In this document: positions 7,742 to 16,802 of the stretch, in pieces | How positions within the stretch are numbered: position 1 is the stretch's first letter | Layout of the letters: the number at the start of each line of letters is the position of its first letter | Assembly (NCBI GenBank): GCA_033852075.1 | Contig: JAWSVC010000007.1 | Coordinates: forward strand, 113,926-177,925 | Direction: 5' to 3' | Length of the DNA: 64,000 bases | Source of the DNA: QZLE01 sp033852075 | GTDB lineage: Bacteria; Pseudomonadota; Gammaproteobacteria; QZLD01 | Position numbers and translations under genes: made by a program | The notes under the pieces: model-generated | What the model was told of the DNA's origin: nothing | The model's database searches: none | Seen by the model: the letters and a program-made list of their open reading frames with translations, nothing else

Positions 7742-7976
7742 TAATACCAAGGCTGTCGAAACAGCAGAAGGTAAAGGAGCTAAGGAGTTTATGGAGTCAC
7801 GCCTTAAGCGTTGTAAGTTTATTGCGATTAAGACCTATTGGCGCGATAAGTTTACCCGTTACCTTGCTGATATTTTTTATATTCAGCGTGAGGATGATTT
7901 TAATAAGATTGTGCGTGATGGACGCTTTATGAATCAGCTTTTGCTGGATGAGGAATTGGCGGTTAGGTTTTGATTT
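7742..7976 (+). pseudogene. Truncated duplicate of the SNase-like 3' end
   Basis: Encodes the last ~76 residues of the protein at 5227-6243 (INTKAVET through ELAVRF) and ends at the same TGA. No N-terminal domain or ribosome site precedes it; the in-frame ATG at 7714 is unrelated upstream sequence. Its 5' mismatches to the intact copy are mostly silent, so it may derive from a diverged paralogue later homogenised, not from a simple recent duplication. Confidence 0.75.
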
Positions 7977-8475
7977 AATTAACCATCAAATCCAACTTAT
8001 CCTGAATATCCTCCAGCGCAAATATTCCCAACTTATTCATTAGTATCTCTCCGGAAGTTGATACCAAAACCGTATGTGGCATCAAACCGTTATTGTTCAT
8101 CGCCTTGGCTACCTTCCCATATTTATCATACAGATTTTTATACCCTATACCTTTTTGCTGAGTTAGCTTATATGCAAATTTGGGATTGTCTTTTTGGGGA
8201 ACTACCCCTATTACTTTTAGCCCCTTGGTTTCATATGCTTGATGAATTTGATTTATAACCGGCATCTCTTTCATGCAGTACGGGCAATCGGTAGACCAAA
8301 ATGTAATCAGCATCGGCTGCCCTTCATAGCTGACAATATCAACCATTTCTCCACTTTTAAGATCTACTGCACTGAACTGGGATAGGTTTTCTGTAGGCGG
8401 CAGTGTTGCAACGTAGCTTCCCATGGTGACTACCAAGGATATAATCAATATTAATGCTCTGGTCTTTTTATTCAT
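7975..8475 (-). CDS. TlpA/ResA-like thioredoxin-fold protein
   Basis: 166 residues: an N-terminal membrane anchor or uncleaved signal (about residues 8-25), then a thioredoxin fold with WSTDCPYCMKEMP, whose CPYC is the redox motif near residue 65, and the cis-Pro region GLMPHTVLV near 133. Periplasmic thiol-disulphide exchange is expected. It is the last gene of the pilus-like operon and overlaps the preceding HAMP-like gene by 8 bases, so it may reduce or oxidise cysteines of the exported prepilins. Confidence 0.85.
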   Translation of the reverse strand: MNKKTRALILIISLVVTMGSYVATLPPTENLSQFSAVDLKSGEMVDIVSYEGQPMLITFWSTDCPYCMKEMPVINQIHQAYETKGLKVIGVVPQKDNPKFAYKLTQQKGIGYKNLYDKYGKVAKAMNNNGLMPHTVLVSTSGEILMNKLGIFALEDIQDKLDLMVN

Positions 8476-8944
8476 TGTTTATACCTGCTACGCTATTCTG
8501 TTTGTCATATGCCTGTTTGTAAGTACGCATAGTTTTAAAGCACATATTCAAATTATTCTGTAAATCCTTGAAGTGGTCTTTTTTGCGAAAAATCACATCT
8601 TCACTGGGAACATTACCATTTGCAGCATCATTTAGCTGTTTGCACGCCTGATAAATCGGTCCGGCTATATTATGCGTGTACCTAACAATTAGATAAGCAC
8701 CTATAACCAAGGCTGTTAGCAACATAATTCCCCACTGTATGATAAAGCCGTAATTATGGTTGATTTGAACAGCATTGGTATCCAGTACAAAGTAGATTAG
8801 ATATGTTGCTACTATGGAGGTAAATACTACTGTTAATACCTGAACTAATAATATTGCCAGAATATGCTTCATTTGAAATGGTTTGTTTATAAGGTAGTTT
8901 TTTCTGTTTCTGTTTCTGTTTTTGGGTTCGCTTGTTTTCATCAT
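8468..8944 (-). CDS. HAMP-like membrane protein
   Basis: 158 residues. Two tandem ATGs are possible; the second (8941) is better spaced from the AGGAG site. Two membrane segments (about 27-52 and 67-90) are followed by a HAMP-like linker (RYTHNIAGPIYQ, then LNDAANGN) and a short helical tail. It resembles the transmembrane-HAMP part of a chemoreceptor without the signalling domain. Its place in the operon suggests an inner-membrane accessory role; the function is otherwise unknown. Confidence 0.65.
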   Translation of the reverse strand: MMKTSEPKNRNRNRKNYLINKPFQMKHILAILLVQVLTVVFTSIVATYLIYFVLDTNAVQINHNYGFIIQWGIMLLTALVIGAYLIVRYTHNIAGPIYQACKQLNDAANGNVPSEDVIFRKKDHFKDLQNNLNMCFKTMRTYKQAYDKQNSVAGINNE

Positions 8945-8963
8945 GATTCTCCTGTTTCAATTC

Positions 8964-9344
8964 CTATGGCCCGGTGATCTTCAGGTCATCTTCGGTATCA
9001 AGTACACCATCTGCACCTGTGCTTATCAGGGTGTATTCCTTTTGCTTCATGGCTACCTGATACACATATGAATTACCCCAGTGGTCTTCTGTTAATGGTT
9101 TAAGATGGTTTTCCTTGAAGGCTCCATCCATCCAACTGGAAAAGTTTTTCTGGAGTGGATAGCGCCCTTTTTGCAGATAGTGATGGTCCAGCATTAAACT
9201 GATACTGCGCATATCACCTGCGGTAGATATCTTCTGCCCGGTTTCCACCGTTTGGTTAAAAAACTCTTTTACTCTGTCGGGATCTGCCGCTATTACTCCC
9301 AGTGGTAGCGCCATAAACAACAGTGTATTCATCATATTAGTCAT
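8964..9344 (-). CDS. GspG-like pseudopilin domain protein lacking a prepilin motif
   Basis: 126 residues. The C-terminal half has the hallmarks of the GspG soluble domain: HWGNSYVYQV, YTLISTGADG and the acidic TEDDLK loop that binds calcium in GspG. The N-terminus is not a class III prepilin leader; instead a conventional signal peptide ends around VIAADP. It therefore looks like a periplasmic, non-polymerising version. A GGGAG ribosome site precedes the ATG. It is part of the pilus/secretion operon, between the PpiC-type lipoprotein and the HAMP-like protein. Confidence 0.72.
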   Translation of the reverse strand: MTNMMNTLLFMALPLGVIAADPDRVKEFFNQTVETGQKISTAGDMRSISLMLDHHYLQKGRYPLQKNFSSWMDGAFKENHLKPLTEDHWGNSYVYQVAMKQKEYTLISTGADGVLDTEDDLKITGP

Positions 9345-9362
9345 AGTTTCTCCCGCCTTGGA

Positions 9363-10232
9363 CTATTTAGCCTGTCCTGCCATCTCCTGCATAAACAGAA
9401 ATTTGTTTTTTTCATCAATTTCAACACTGAATTCCTGGCGCAAATCGCTGTATATGTTTTCCCAAGCCTTCCTATAATCATTGTAAAGCATATCGTTTCT
9501 GACCTTGGCTCTATTAGCTTCCAGTTCTTTTAGCTGTTCTTCAGTTTTATTGGTGAGCATAAATATATATTTTTCACCATCAATCAAAATTGGTTTTGAA
9601 GCCTCTCCCTGCTTCAGGCTTGCAATCGCATTGCGCCAGGAAGGCTTAAATCTATTAAGAGATCTTATGCCAATACTACCCTTATTGGCCTTTGATCTTT
9701 CATCGGTTGAATAGGTGGCAACCGCAGTTTCGAAATCTATTTCACCTGAGATTATCTTCTGATAAATATCTTCAGAATTATCTGCAGCCACCTTAATCAG
9801 GCTAATACTGTAAAGCGCCGGAACTTTATAAAGATTCAGATTTTCGTTATAAAATGCTTCGATCTGTTCATCGGTATATTTATTAATACCTATCTGCCCC
9901 ACAAGTTCTTTTGTCATCAGCTTCAGGAATAGATCGGACATCTTTTTATGTAGTTCCTGACGCACATATGGATCTTGATGTAGTTTGCGCTTAAGCCCTG
10001 CCTGAATAATCATCTCCATATTAATGGCGTGCTTTAATATCTCTTCCGGCCCCAGTAATTCAGGATTTTTTCTGCTTTGCGGATCTCTTTTAAGTATATT
10101 GTGATGAGCTATAAGATCATGTTTGGTAAGAACTCCTCCTTTATAGGAAACTACCACTTCATTACCTTCCTGCTTATCTGCGCAACCGGCAATCAACGCA
10201 ATACCAAATATTAAAACGGCTAATTTTTTCAT
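9363..10232 (-). CDS. PpiC/SurA-type peptidyl-prolyl isomerase lipoprotein
   Basis: 289 residues from the ATG at 10232, which has a perfect CAGGAG site; a longer frame would overlap the upstream gene. The signal ends in a lipobox IAGC. A SurA-like N-terminal helical region (LKHAINMEMIIQAGL) is followed by a parvulin domain (about residues 135-225: YSISLIKV, FETAVATYSTDERSKANKGSIG, SKPILIDGEKYIFML). It probably acts as a periplasmic folding helper for exported prepilins or the secretin. It follows the GspF-like gene by 13 bases. It resembles EpsD-type isomerases found in secretion or polysaccharide clusters. Confidence 0.82.
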   Translation of the reverse strand: MKKLAVLIFGIALIAGCADKQEGNEVVVSYKGGVLTKHDLIAHHNILKRDPQSRKNPELLGPEEILKHAINMEMIIQAGLKRKLHQDPYVRQELHKKMSDLFLKLMTKELVGQIGINKYTDEQIEAFYNENLNLYKVPALYSISLIKVAADNSEDIYQKIISGEIDFETAVATYSTDERSKANKGSIGIRSLNRFKPSWRNAIASLKQGEASKPILIDGEKYIFMLTNKTEEQLKELEANRAKVRNDMLYNDYRKAWENIYSDLRQEFSVEIDEKNKFLFMQEMAGQAK

Positions 10233-10245
10233 TTTTACTCCTGGG

Positions 10246-11448
10246 TTATCCGTATAGTGACAACATGCCGGCAATAAGCCCCCATGCTACAAAACCAACT
10301 AATGATCCCAGAGTTACAATCAATGCTGGCTCTATTAGTGAGGTCATTTTTTGTACTCTGGCTTCCAATATTTCCTCATGCACATTGGCAACCAGATTAA
10401 GAGAACCATCCAGGTTTCCTGAATGCTCGCCAATAGTTACCATGGTGCATAATAAAGGGCTGAATAATGGTTTCCCTTCAAGGGATAACGAGAAAGAATC
10501 ACCGGCACGCACTTTTTCCAATATGTCATCTATATATTTGCGCAATGCCAGATTACTAAAAGTCTGCCGTGTTGCCTCCAGCGCCTCAACAAATGGGATG
10601 CCACTTTCAAATAATGCCGCCAATGTGCGGGAAAATTGCACTAATAACCCATGCAGCATTACCGGCCCTACTATCGGAATTTTCACCTTATATCTATCAA
10701 AATGTATTTTTATCTCTTTGATAATAAAACAAAGCACAAGGGATACTATGAACATGATTATTACCACTAAAATAAAGGCATAGTTACCGGCAATATAATC
10801 GGTTATATCAAGTAGAAGCTGGGTGTTCCACGGCAACGGTTTGCCCTTTAAAAGGGTTGAAAATTTAGGGATAACAAATAGCACCAGAAAGATCACCACA
10901 CCAATGCCAATTACCATAACTATTGTGGGATAAACAAAGCTCATTATAATTTTGGATTTCATCTTGGCCTTGCTTTCAAGAAAATCGGCAATAGTAATCA
11001 GGGTTTGTTCCAGCATCCCTCCCAGTTCACCAACACGAATCATATTTACGCTCATCTCATTAAAGGCGTTGGGATGTTCCGACATCGCATCACTTAAGGA
11101 AACTCCTCCTTCCACTTTGCTGATAATCTGTTCTAGAATTTTGCGAAAACGTTTGTTTTCCTCTTGTTGGCAAATAACGTTCAATGCTTCTGCAAGGGTG
11201 ATGCCGGAACCTATCATTGATGAGAGCATCTTATAAAACAAGATGATTACCTGCTTCTTAATCTTCAGCTTAATCATCCTGCCGACTCCGGAACCGGAAA
11301 CATCTCCATATTCTGTCTGTTCTATTGATATAGGAGTAAGACCACGCTCGGCAAGTTTTTTACCTACCTCATCCCGTGACCCGGCATACATCGATGATTT
11401 TTTTATATCACCTCTTTCATCAATTGCTGAATAATGAAAATTTGCCAT
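10246..11448 (-). CDS. GspF/PilC/MshG-family inner-membrane platform protein
   Basis: 400 residues with two GspF domains (about 65-190 and 265-390) and three membrane segments (about 163-190, 213-237, 370-398), as in T2SS GspF and pilus PilC/MshG. Conserved features: FYKMLSSMIGSGITLAEAL, VGELGGMLEQTL and the repeat RTLAALFESGIPFVEAL with IGEHSGNLDGSL. It anchors the assembly ATPase to the membrane and helps extract or insert pilins. It lies 9 bases after the ATPase gene. Confidence 0.93.
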   Translation of the reverse strand: MANFHYSAIDERGDIKKSSMYAGSRDEVGKKLAERGLTPISIEQTEYGDVSGSGVGRMIKLKIKKQVIILFYKMLSSMIGSGITLAEALNVICQQEENKRFRKILEQIISKVEGGVSLSDAMSEHPNAFNEMSVNMIRVGELGGMLEQTLITIADFLESKAKMKSKIIMSFVYPTIVMVIGIGVVIFLVLFVIPKFSTLLKGKPLPWNTQLLLDITDYIAGNYAFILVVIIMFIVSLVLCFIIKEIKIHFDRYKVKIPIVGPVMLHGLLVQFSRTLAALFESGIPFVEALEATRQTFSNLALRKYIDDILEKVRAGDSFSLSLEGKPLFSPLLCTMVTIGEHSGNLDGSLNLVANVHEEILEARVQKMTSLIEPALIVTLGSLVGFVAWGLIAGMLSLYG

Positions 11449-11457
11449 ATCTGCTCC

Positions 11458-13110
11458 CTATTCCATCGTCACACGCATAATCTCTTCTGGAGTTGTTAAT
11501 CCATTTTTCACCTTTAAAATTCCATCTTCACGTAATGTTCTGAAACTTGATTCCCGTTTTGCATAATCAATAATCTCTGCTATCTGTGCATTGCCACGCA
11601 ATAATTTGATTACCTGGTCATCAAATATCAACAATTCAAAAATACCAAGCCTGCCGGAATAACCTTTGTTATCACATAGCTCACAACCACCTGAGCGTTT
11701 AATCATAAAAGGTTCTTCATCCGGAATACCCAGCATTTGCAACTCTCTGCTACTAATCATTGATGATTCAGCACAATGCGGACAAACCTTCCGCACCAAA
11801 CGCTGCGCCAGTATTCCTCTGGTAGCACTGGCAATAAGGAACTCTTCTGCCCCCATATCCAACAAGCGGAAGAATGTACTAACGGAATCATTGGTGTGCA
11901 GAGTACTTAAAACCATGTGGCCGGTAATAGCTGCCTGCAAGGCAATATTTATCGTATCGGAATCACGAATCTCTCCAACCATGATTACGTCGGGGTCTTG
12001 TCGCAAAATTGCCTTAAGCGCTGTAGCAAAAGTGATCTTGTGACCGCCTTCGATTTGGGTTTGATTTACCCCTTTTAACTGAATCTCTACCGGGTCTTCA
12101 ATCGTAGTTATATTGGTGGCTTCATTGCGCAACAGATTAAGCGCACCATACAAGGTGGTTGATTTACCGGAACCTGTTGGCCCGGTTACCAGAATAATTC
12201 CATGTGGTGCACTAACAATATCCTGAAACTGGCAACGCATATCCGGTTCCATGCCTATTTGTTCCAGCGAAATGGTCTTATCGTGCGGAGGTAGTATACG
12301 GATAACCACTTTTTCACCGCGTATGGTTGGCAATACAGATATACGCAGGTTTACTCCGTCCATCTGCATCTCTTCCGAACTGGGCGCAAAGAAGAATGCT
12401 CCATCCTGCGGTTTTCTTTTTTCCGATATATCCAGTTTGGAAAGAATCTTAATGCGCGATACCACTTTGTTTACCATTGCCAGTGGTAACCTTTCAGTTA
12501 TGCTTAGCTGACCATCAATTCTGAAACGAACATTGTAGCTATCCAAATCAGCTTCAAAATGGATATCGGTTGCATTGCTGTTAATGGCTCGTATCAGTAT
12601 CTTCTCTACCAATTCAATCAGCGCCTGATTTTCAACACCAGTGCTACCAATATTGCTTACATTTATTGATGTATCGATCTTTTTGATATAAAACCCGTTT
12701 TGCAAACGCTTTAAATTTTGTTGGGTAGTCAGGTACAGTTTCACGGGTTTACTGAATATTTTGGATATATTATTCAGCAGCGTTGTATTTATCGAACCAA
12801 TACAGGCACAACAAACATCGTTATGCTCATCCAGATAAACCGGAAAGATCTGGGCGCGTAGCGCCATTTTTTTGGGGATTTGTGTAGCCAGAGTTTCATC
12901 GAACAGGTTTACCTCCAGATCCAAAAGTGGAATCTTCAGAAAACTGGACAGGTGCATCATCATCACCGGCTCATCCAATATCCCCAGGTTTACTGCGATA
13001 TGCCCGAATAATGATTTATCAAATTTTTGTACGTCGAGAATATTTTTGACGCCATCCGGTGTAAGCGCCTCGTTTTTAATTAAATATTCTCCGAATCTTT
13101 CTTTTCTCAT
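11458..13110 (-). CDS. GspE/PilB/MshE-family assembly ATPase
   Basis: 550 residues. N-terminal MshEN/GspE-N region (RKERFGEYLIKNEALTP), Asp-box and Walker A GPTGSGKSTT near residue 310, Walker B region DPDVIMVGEIRD, His box ITGHMVLSTLHTND, and a tetracysteine zinc site (VCPHC and CELC, residues ~440-480) that marks the extension ATPase subgroup. It powers polymerisation of the (pseudo)pilus from the cytoplasm with the adjacent GspF-like platform. The gap to the upstream PilT-like gene holds a 232-bp mobile repeat. Confidence 0.93.
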   Translation of the reverse strand: MRKERFGEYLIKNEALTPDGVKNILDVQKFDKSLFGHIAVNLGILDEPVMMMHLSSFLKIPLLDLEVNLFDETLATQIPKKMALRAQIFPVYLDEHNDVCCACIGSINTTLLNNISKIFSKPVKLYLTTQQNLKRLQNGFYIKKIDTSINVSNIGSTGVENQALIELVEKILIRAINSNATDIHFEADLDSYNVRFRIDGQLSITERLPLAMVNKVVSRIKILSKLDISEKRKPQDGAFFFAPSSEEMQMDGVNLRISVLPTIRGEKVVIRILPPHDKTISLEQIGMEPDMRCQFQDIVSAPHGIILVTGPTGSGKSTTLYGALNLLRNEATNITTIEDPVEIQLKGVNQTQIEGGHKITFATALKAILRQDPDVIMVGEIRDSDTINIALQAAITGHMVLSTLHTNDSVSTFFRLLDMGAEEFLIASATRGILAQRLVRKVCPHCAESSMISSRELQMLGIPDEEPFMIKRSGGCELCDNKGYSGRLGIFELLIFDDQVIKLLRGNAQIAEIIDYAKRESSFRTLREDGILKVKNGLTTPEEIMRVTME

Positions 13111-13475
13111 TTCTTTGCTTTTTGCTCGTATTGTTTAACCTGTTGATTTTTCTGGATACCGGCCTTCGCCCACTACTGTCCAGGGAAATAATTTAATAGA
13201 ATCAAGATGGCTGAGCGTAGCCGAAGTCTCATTGATTTTATTGAATTTTTCTTGGCCCTTCGGCCTTGGTTTATCCTGAGCGTAGTCGAAGGGCTCAGGG
13301 AACTTGAAAAATTTAAGTCTAAAATCACCTGTTTCATTCAGAAACCTTGCTACGCATGGCTTTCCAAAGACAGGTAATATTTTCCCCGGACAGTAGTGGG
13401 CCTTCGCCGGTATGACGTCATTTAATTTTCCCGTACAGCAATGGGCCTGCGCCAGGATGACGACCAATTCAACCA
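13111..13475. other. Intergenic region occupied by a nested repeat insertion
   Basis: 365 bases between two ATPase genes of one operon. It holds a family A palindrome split by a 232-bp element (13169-13400) and a further family A-like piece (13443-13462). No gene is supported; the open frames here are in repeat sequence. The insertion may reduce read-through from the PilT-like gene into the GspE-like gene. Confidence 0.75.
13169..13400. mobile_element. 232-bp MITE-like element, copy 1
   Basis: Ends are CCCACTACTGTCC and its perfect inverse GGACAGTAGTGGG. The element is flanked by the 6-bp direct repeat CCTTCG (13163-13168 and 13401-13406). Removing the element plus one CCTTCG restores an intact family A palindrome (ggatacc-ggccttcgcc-ggtatgacg). 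Inside is a family D palindrome (13252-13297 region). No coding capacity. A nearly identical copy in the opposite orientation is at 27501-27687. Confidence 0.85.
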
Positions 13476-14594
13476 TCAACAAACCTTGCTTAACCTTTTC
13501 TTTAACATCGCCGGGTTCTTAGCAGCTGACAATGCAGTATCCAGCGATATCTTGCCTTCATTAACCAACTGCGCCAGCGACTGCTCCATAGTCTGCATCC
13601 CATCCCGCAATCCGGTTTCAATAGATGAATAAATCATTTCATCTTTGCCTTGCCGGATAAGGTTGGCTATGCCGCTGTTAGCAAACATTATCTCTACTGC
13701 CGGCACTCGTTTTTGCCCATCTACACTTGGCAACAGCTTTTGGGAAACTACTGCACGAATCGAAGAAGATAATTGTTGTCTTACCTGCATTTGCTCGTTA
13801 GCAGGAAAGTTACCGATAATTCTGTTTACCGTTGAAATACAATCACGCGAATGAAGGGTTGATAAAACTAAATGCCCTGTCTCAGCGGCCATAATTGCCA
13901 TGCGAATAGTCTCCGGATCTCGCATCTCTCCTACCAAAATCACATCAGGATCGGCACGCAGTGAGTCACGCAATGCCTCGGAAAATGACGGTACATCTGT
14001 ATACAGTTCACGCTGATTAACCATGCTCTTATTGTTGTCGTGCACATATTCAATCGGATCTTCCACCGTAAAGATATGATGGTTGTAGCGATTGTTAATC
14101 TCGTCAATTATTGTTGCCAGCGTGGTTGATTTACCGGAACCGGTAACACCTGTTACCAATACCAAACCTTCACGTAAATTAGGTAGCTTGCCTAGACTAG
14201 GTGGTAACCCAAGACTACCAAATGACGGAATTCCATCGGCCAGCAAACGCAAGGCGATAGCTATTGCTCCCCTTTGCATATATCCGGCAACACGAAAACG
14301 ACCTACCCCTTTTGCAGTTATCGCCAGGTCTACTGACATCTTTTTTTCCATAACATCTATCTGCTTAGGAGTTAATGATTCATAAAACAGATCCTGAATC
14401 TCCTTGGCAGTATAAGGGGCACAGTTGTATTGAGTCAGAGCCCCTTTAATACGCAAAACCGGCGGCATTTTATTGGTAATGTGCAAATCGGAAGCGCCTT
14501 CTGCCTTTGCCAGTTCCATAAGCTGCTGCATGCTGGTTGGCTTGCTGTTCTGAGACAGGGACTTTAACCCTTTATTGCTGGCTAAATCGAACAT
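13476..14594 (-). CDS. PilT-family retraction-type ATPase
   Basis: 372 residues, the PilT/PilU size, with no zinc tetracysteine. N-terminal MQQLMELAKAEGASDLHI, Walker A GVTGSGKSTTLA near residue 148, Asp box HIFTVEDPIEYVH, Walker B DPDVILVGEMRDPETI, His box AETGHLVLSTLHS. PilT ATPases depolymerise type IV pili. Its presence beside a GspE-like ATPase points to a retractable pilus and not a pure type II secretion system. A GAGGTGA ribosome site precedes the ATG; the secretin gene ends 14 bases upstream. Confidence 0.92.
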   Translation of the reverse strand: MFDLASNKGLKSLSQNSKPTSMQQLMELAKAEGASDLHITNKMPPVLRIKGALTQYNCAPYTAKEIQDLFYESLTPKQIDVMEKKMSVDLAITAKGVGRFRVAGYMQRGAIAIALRLLADGIPSFGSLGLPPSLGKLPNLREGLVLVTGVTGSGKSTTLATIIDEINNRYNHHIFTVEDPIEYVHDNNKSMVNQRELYTDVPSFSEALRDSLRADPDVILVGEMRDPETIRMAIMAAETGHLVLSTLHSRDCISTVNRIIGNFPANEQMQVRQQLSSSIRAVVSQKLLPSVDGQKRVPAVEIMFANSGIANLIRQGKDEMIYSSIETGLRDGMQTMEQSLAQLVNEGKISLDTALSAAKNPAMLKKRLSKVC

Positions 14595-14608
14595 AAATCA
14601 CCTCAGCT

Positions 14609-16426
14609 CTATCTGCGTTTCCTGCTCTTGGTATTAATAATCGGATGGGAGCTACTTTTGCTGATAAATGTATCACCTACTTTTGCAGCATTAGCCGGAT
14701 GCTTAATGATATGCGGGGTCAGCAACATAATGGTTTCGGTTTTAACCGTACTTTCAGACTCTTTTTTAAATAACCTGCCAAGAATCGGTACATCGCCAAT
14801 AATCGGAACCTTGGTTTCATAGTCCTGCACGTTCTCCCGAATAATCCCGCCTATAACCATGGTCTGCCCCGGCCTGCCGGAAATAATGGATTTCAAAGTA
14901 CTCTTTTCTACACCGTCTATCGGCAGTGTTATGGCTGTTCCGGATTCATCATCAAAAGTGGTTATGCTGCTTATGCCATATTGTGGGGATGAAATATCTG
15001 CCTCAAAGGTCATGGTGATAGTGCCATCATCATTGATAAACGAAGAGATATCGATATCCGTCCCAAGTTCTTTATTTTCTATATCAATTTCAAAATAGGT
15101 TTGTACTACATTGCCTTCATCATCTGAAATTGTCTTAGAGGTAACATCTTTACGCAGCGGCACTTCATTACCGACAAAAAACTCCACCTTGCTGTTATTG
15201 GCACACATCAAAAACGGTGTTGCCAAGGTATTAACCTTGTTGTTTTGAGCATATAGCTCCAGCCTTGCATTTATCCAATCATTGGTGAATCCAATACTGA
15301 ATGTATCTGCAATGCCGGTAATATTGGCAAGGCTGCCAATGCTGAGAGCGCCACTACCCAAATCATTTGTAGTAACTCCGTAGTTTTTGGATCTGCTGTT
15401 TTGATGACTAAGCTGGAAGAAACTCTCAAAACCATCATCCAAAGTTATCTGCATTATGCGCAGTTCCAGCAATACCTGATTGGTTGGGGTATCCAATACC
15501 TGAATAATTTTTTTGATCTCGTTGATAATCGCCCCATCCAGTGAACGCACTAATATCGAGTTATTGCGTTTAAATACCGTCATTACAGCCGGAAGTTTTT
15601 TTCCGATTTTGTGCGATAGTTTTGCGGCATCAGCCTGAACTTCAGTTACCCCGTTAACCTGCAGTTTTTTTATATCTTCTTGTGAAAGCTCCAACTTAAG
15701 TTTATCTACAGACGCAGAACCAGAACCACCTTCAGATAAGCCTTCAACATGACCGTAGGTTTGTTCTTCTCCAATATCGGCATACTGAACCTGACTACCC
15801 ATTACCGCACTGATGATTTTTGCTATATCACTGGCATTGGTATAACGCAGGTTAAAGGCACGGCTTTTTTCATTACGTCGCACCACCATCTCACTGGCAT
15901 ATTCATCCAGAGTCATAAGGGTGATAATGTTTTCATCCTCACGAAACCACATACCGTTAAGGCGAGCAATTGATTCTATTGCCTGACGCAAGGTCAGATC
16001 CTGCATAAATACATCAATATTGATTTCGGCGGCTCCCTTGGAAACCACAACATTGTATTCAAAAATATCGGTCAGTATTTCCGCAATCAACTTTACCGGA
16101 ACCTGACGTAAGGAAAGAGCTTTAACCTTTTTGTCCAGCCCTGTTTGTTCCAACTCTTCTACTTTGGCTACCTGTTGCCTAATCCGGTCATAGGCATCCT
16201 CAATACCTTCTGTTTCCTCACCACTTATGATTTTGACTATAGGTTGTTTATCCTTAATGACTACGTCATCAGATTTGTCTTGCGTTAAAACACTCCCGCT
16301 TTCCTTTTTCAGTTCTGAGGAATACTTAGTGGCATCCTTTCTAGTTTTAAGACTTTTACAACCAGAAACCGAATTAACAGCTAATAAGGAGATAAAAATT
16401 AAGACTGTGCTTTTAAAATATTTCAT
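14609..16426 (-). CDS. Secretin (MshL/PilQ/GspD superfamily) lipoprotein
   Basis: 605 residues. A lipoprotein-like signal ends VSGC near residue 23. A periplasmic N region with a STN/N0-like domain (VSKGAAEINIDVFMQDL, LTLRQAIESIARL) and a short N1/NolW-like part (FNLRYTNASDIAKII) precede the C-terminal secretin barrel, which includes NSILVRSLDGAIINEI, VLLELRIMQITLDDGF and the terminal GGIIRENVQDYETK with VPIIGDVPILGRLF. It forms the outer-membrane channel for the pilus or substrate. Size and lipobox fit MSHA-type MshL best. It starts 1 base after the PilP-like gene ends. Confidence 0.92.
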   Translation of the reverse strand: MKYFKSTVLIFISLLAVNSVSGCKSLKTRKDATKYSSELKKESGSVLTQDKSDDVVIKDKQPIVKIISGEETEGIEDAYDRIRQQVAKVEELEQTGLDKKVKALSLRQVPVKLIAEILTDIFEYNVVVSKGAAEINIDVFMQDLTLRQAIESIARLNGMWFREDENIITLMTLDEYASEMVVRRNEKSRAFNLRYTNASDIAKIISAVMGSQVQYADIGEEQTYGHVEGLSEGGSGSASVDKLKLELSQEDIKKLQVNGVTEVQADAAKLSHKIGKKLPAVMTVFKRNNSILVRSLDGAIINEIKKIIQVLDTPTNQVLLELRIMQITLDDGFESFFQLSHQNSRSKNYGVTTNDLGSGALSIGSLANITGIADTFSIGFTNDWINARLELYAQNNKVNTLATPFLMCANNSKVEFFVGNEVPLRKDVTSKTISDDEGNVVQTYFEIDIENKELGTDIDISSFINDDGTITMTFEADISSPQYGISSITTFDDESGTAITLPIDGVEKSTLKSIISGRPGQTMVIGGIIRENVQDYETKVPIIGDVPILGRLFKKESESTVKTETIMLLTPHIIKHPANAAKVGDTFISKSSSHPIINTKSRKRR

Positions 16427-16427
16427 A

Positions 16428-16793
16428 CTAAATCACCATCTTGTAGATTTTGCTGTTTTCGGCACGCAGACTTATCTGTTTTTTATCAATACGTGATACG
16501 GAAAATTTGTAATGAACCTTTTTTTCAATCACAATTATTTCCTGCCCGATTCTGTAAGGTTTCATCGGTTCACTTCCAACCTTGATGATTGCCTTTTTCT
16601 GTTCTGCTCCTATAACTATTCCATGCAGTTTTATATTTCCGAACGCCTCATCATACTGAGCAGTAGTTTTAACCTGCCCTTCAAATGGCCCGGTTTTATC
16701 AAAAGCACCTGCCAAAACAGTATTCGCCAATAAACTAACAAACAGTAATAAGCCGACCGATACTTTGTAATTAAACTTTCTGAATAAAAACAT
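16428..16793 (-). CDS. PilP/MshK-like (GspC-type) periplasmic protein
   Basis: 121 residues from the second ATG (16793), which is correctly spaced from an AAGG site; the first ATG (16799) abuts it. An N-terminal signal or anchor (about residues 8-28, ending VLAGAF) is followed by a small beta domain of the HR/PilP type (IKLHGIVIG, KKAIIKVG, YRIGQEI). Such proteins link the inner-membrane alignment complex to the secretin, whose gene follows immediately. Assignment rests mostly on position and size. Confidence 0.68.
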   Translation of the reverse strand: MFLFRKFNYKVSVGLLLFVSLLANTVLAGAFDKTGPFEGQVKTTAQYDEAFGNIKLHGIVIGAEQKKAIIKVGSEPMKPYRIGQEIIVIEKKVHYKFSVSRIDKKQISLRAENSKIYKMVI

Positions 16794-16802
16794 AAACATC
16801 CT

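Noticed and set aside
7714..7932. 72-codon frame over the duplicated SNase-like end
   Set aside because: It is in a different frame from the real protein remnant (which ends at 7973) and has the same translation as a shadow frame in the intact copy.
13135..13482. 115-codon open frame between the PilT-like and GspE-like genes
   Set aside because: It runs entirely through the MITE-like element and family A repeats; the translation has no protein family character.
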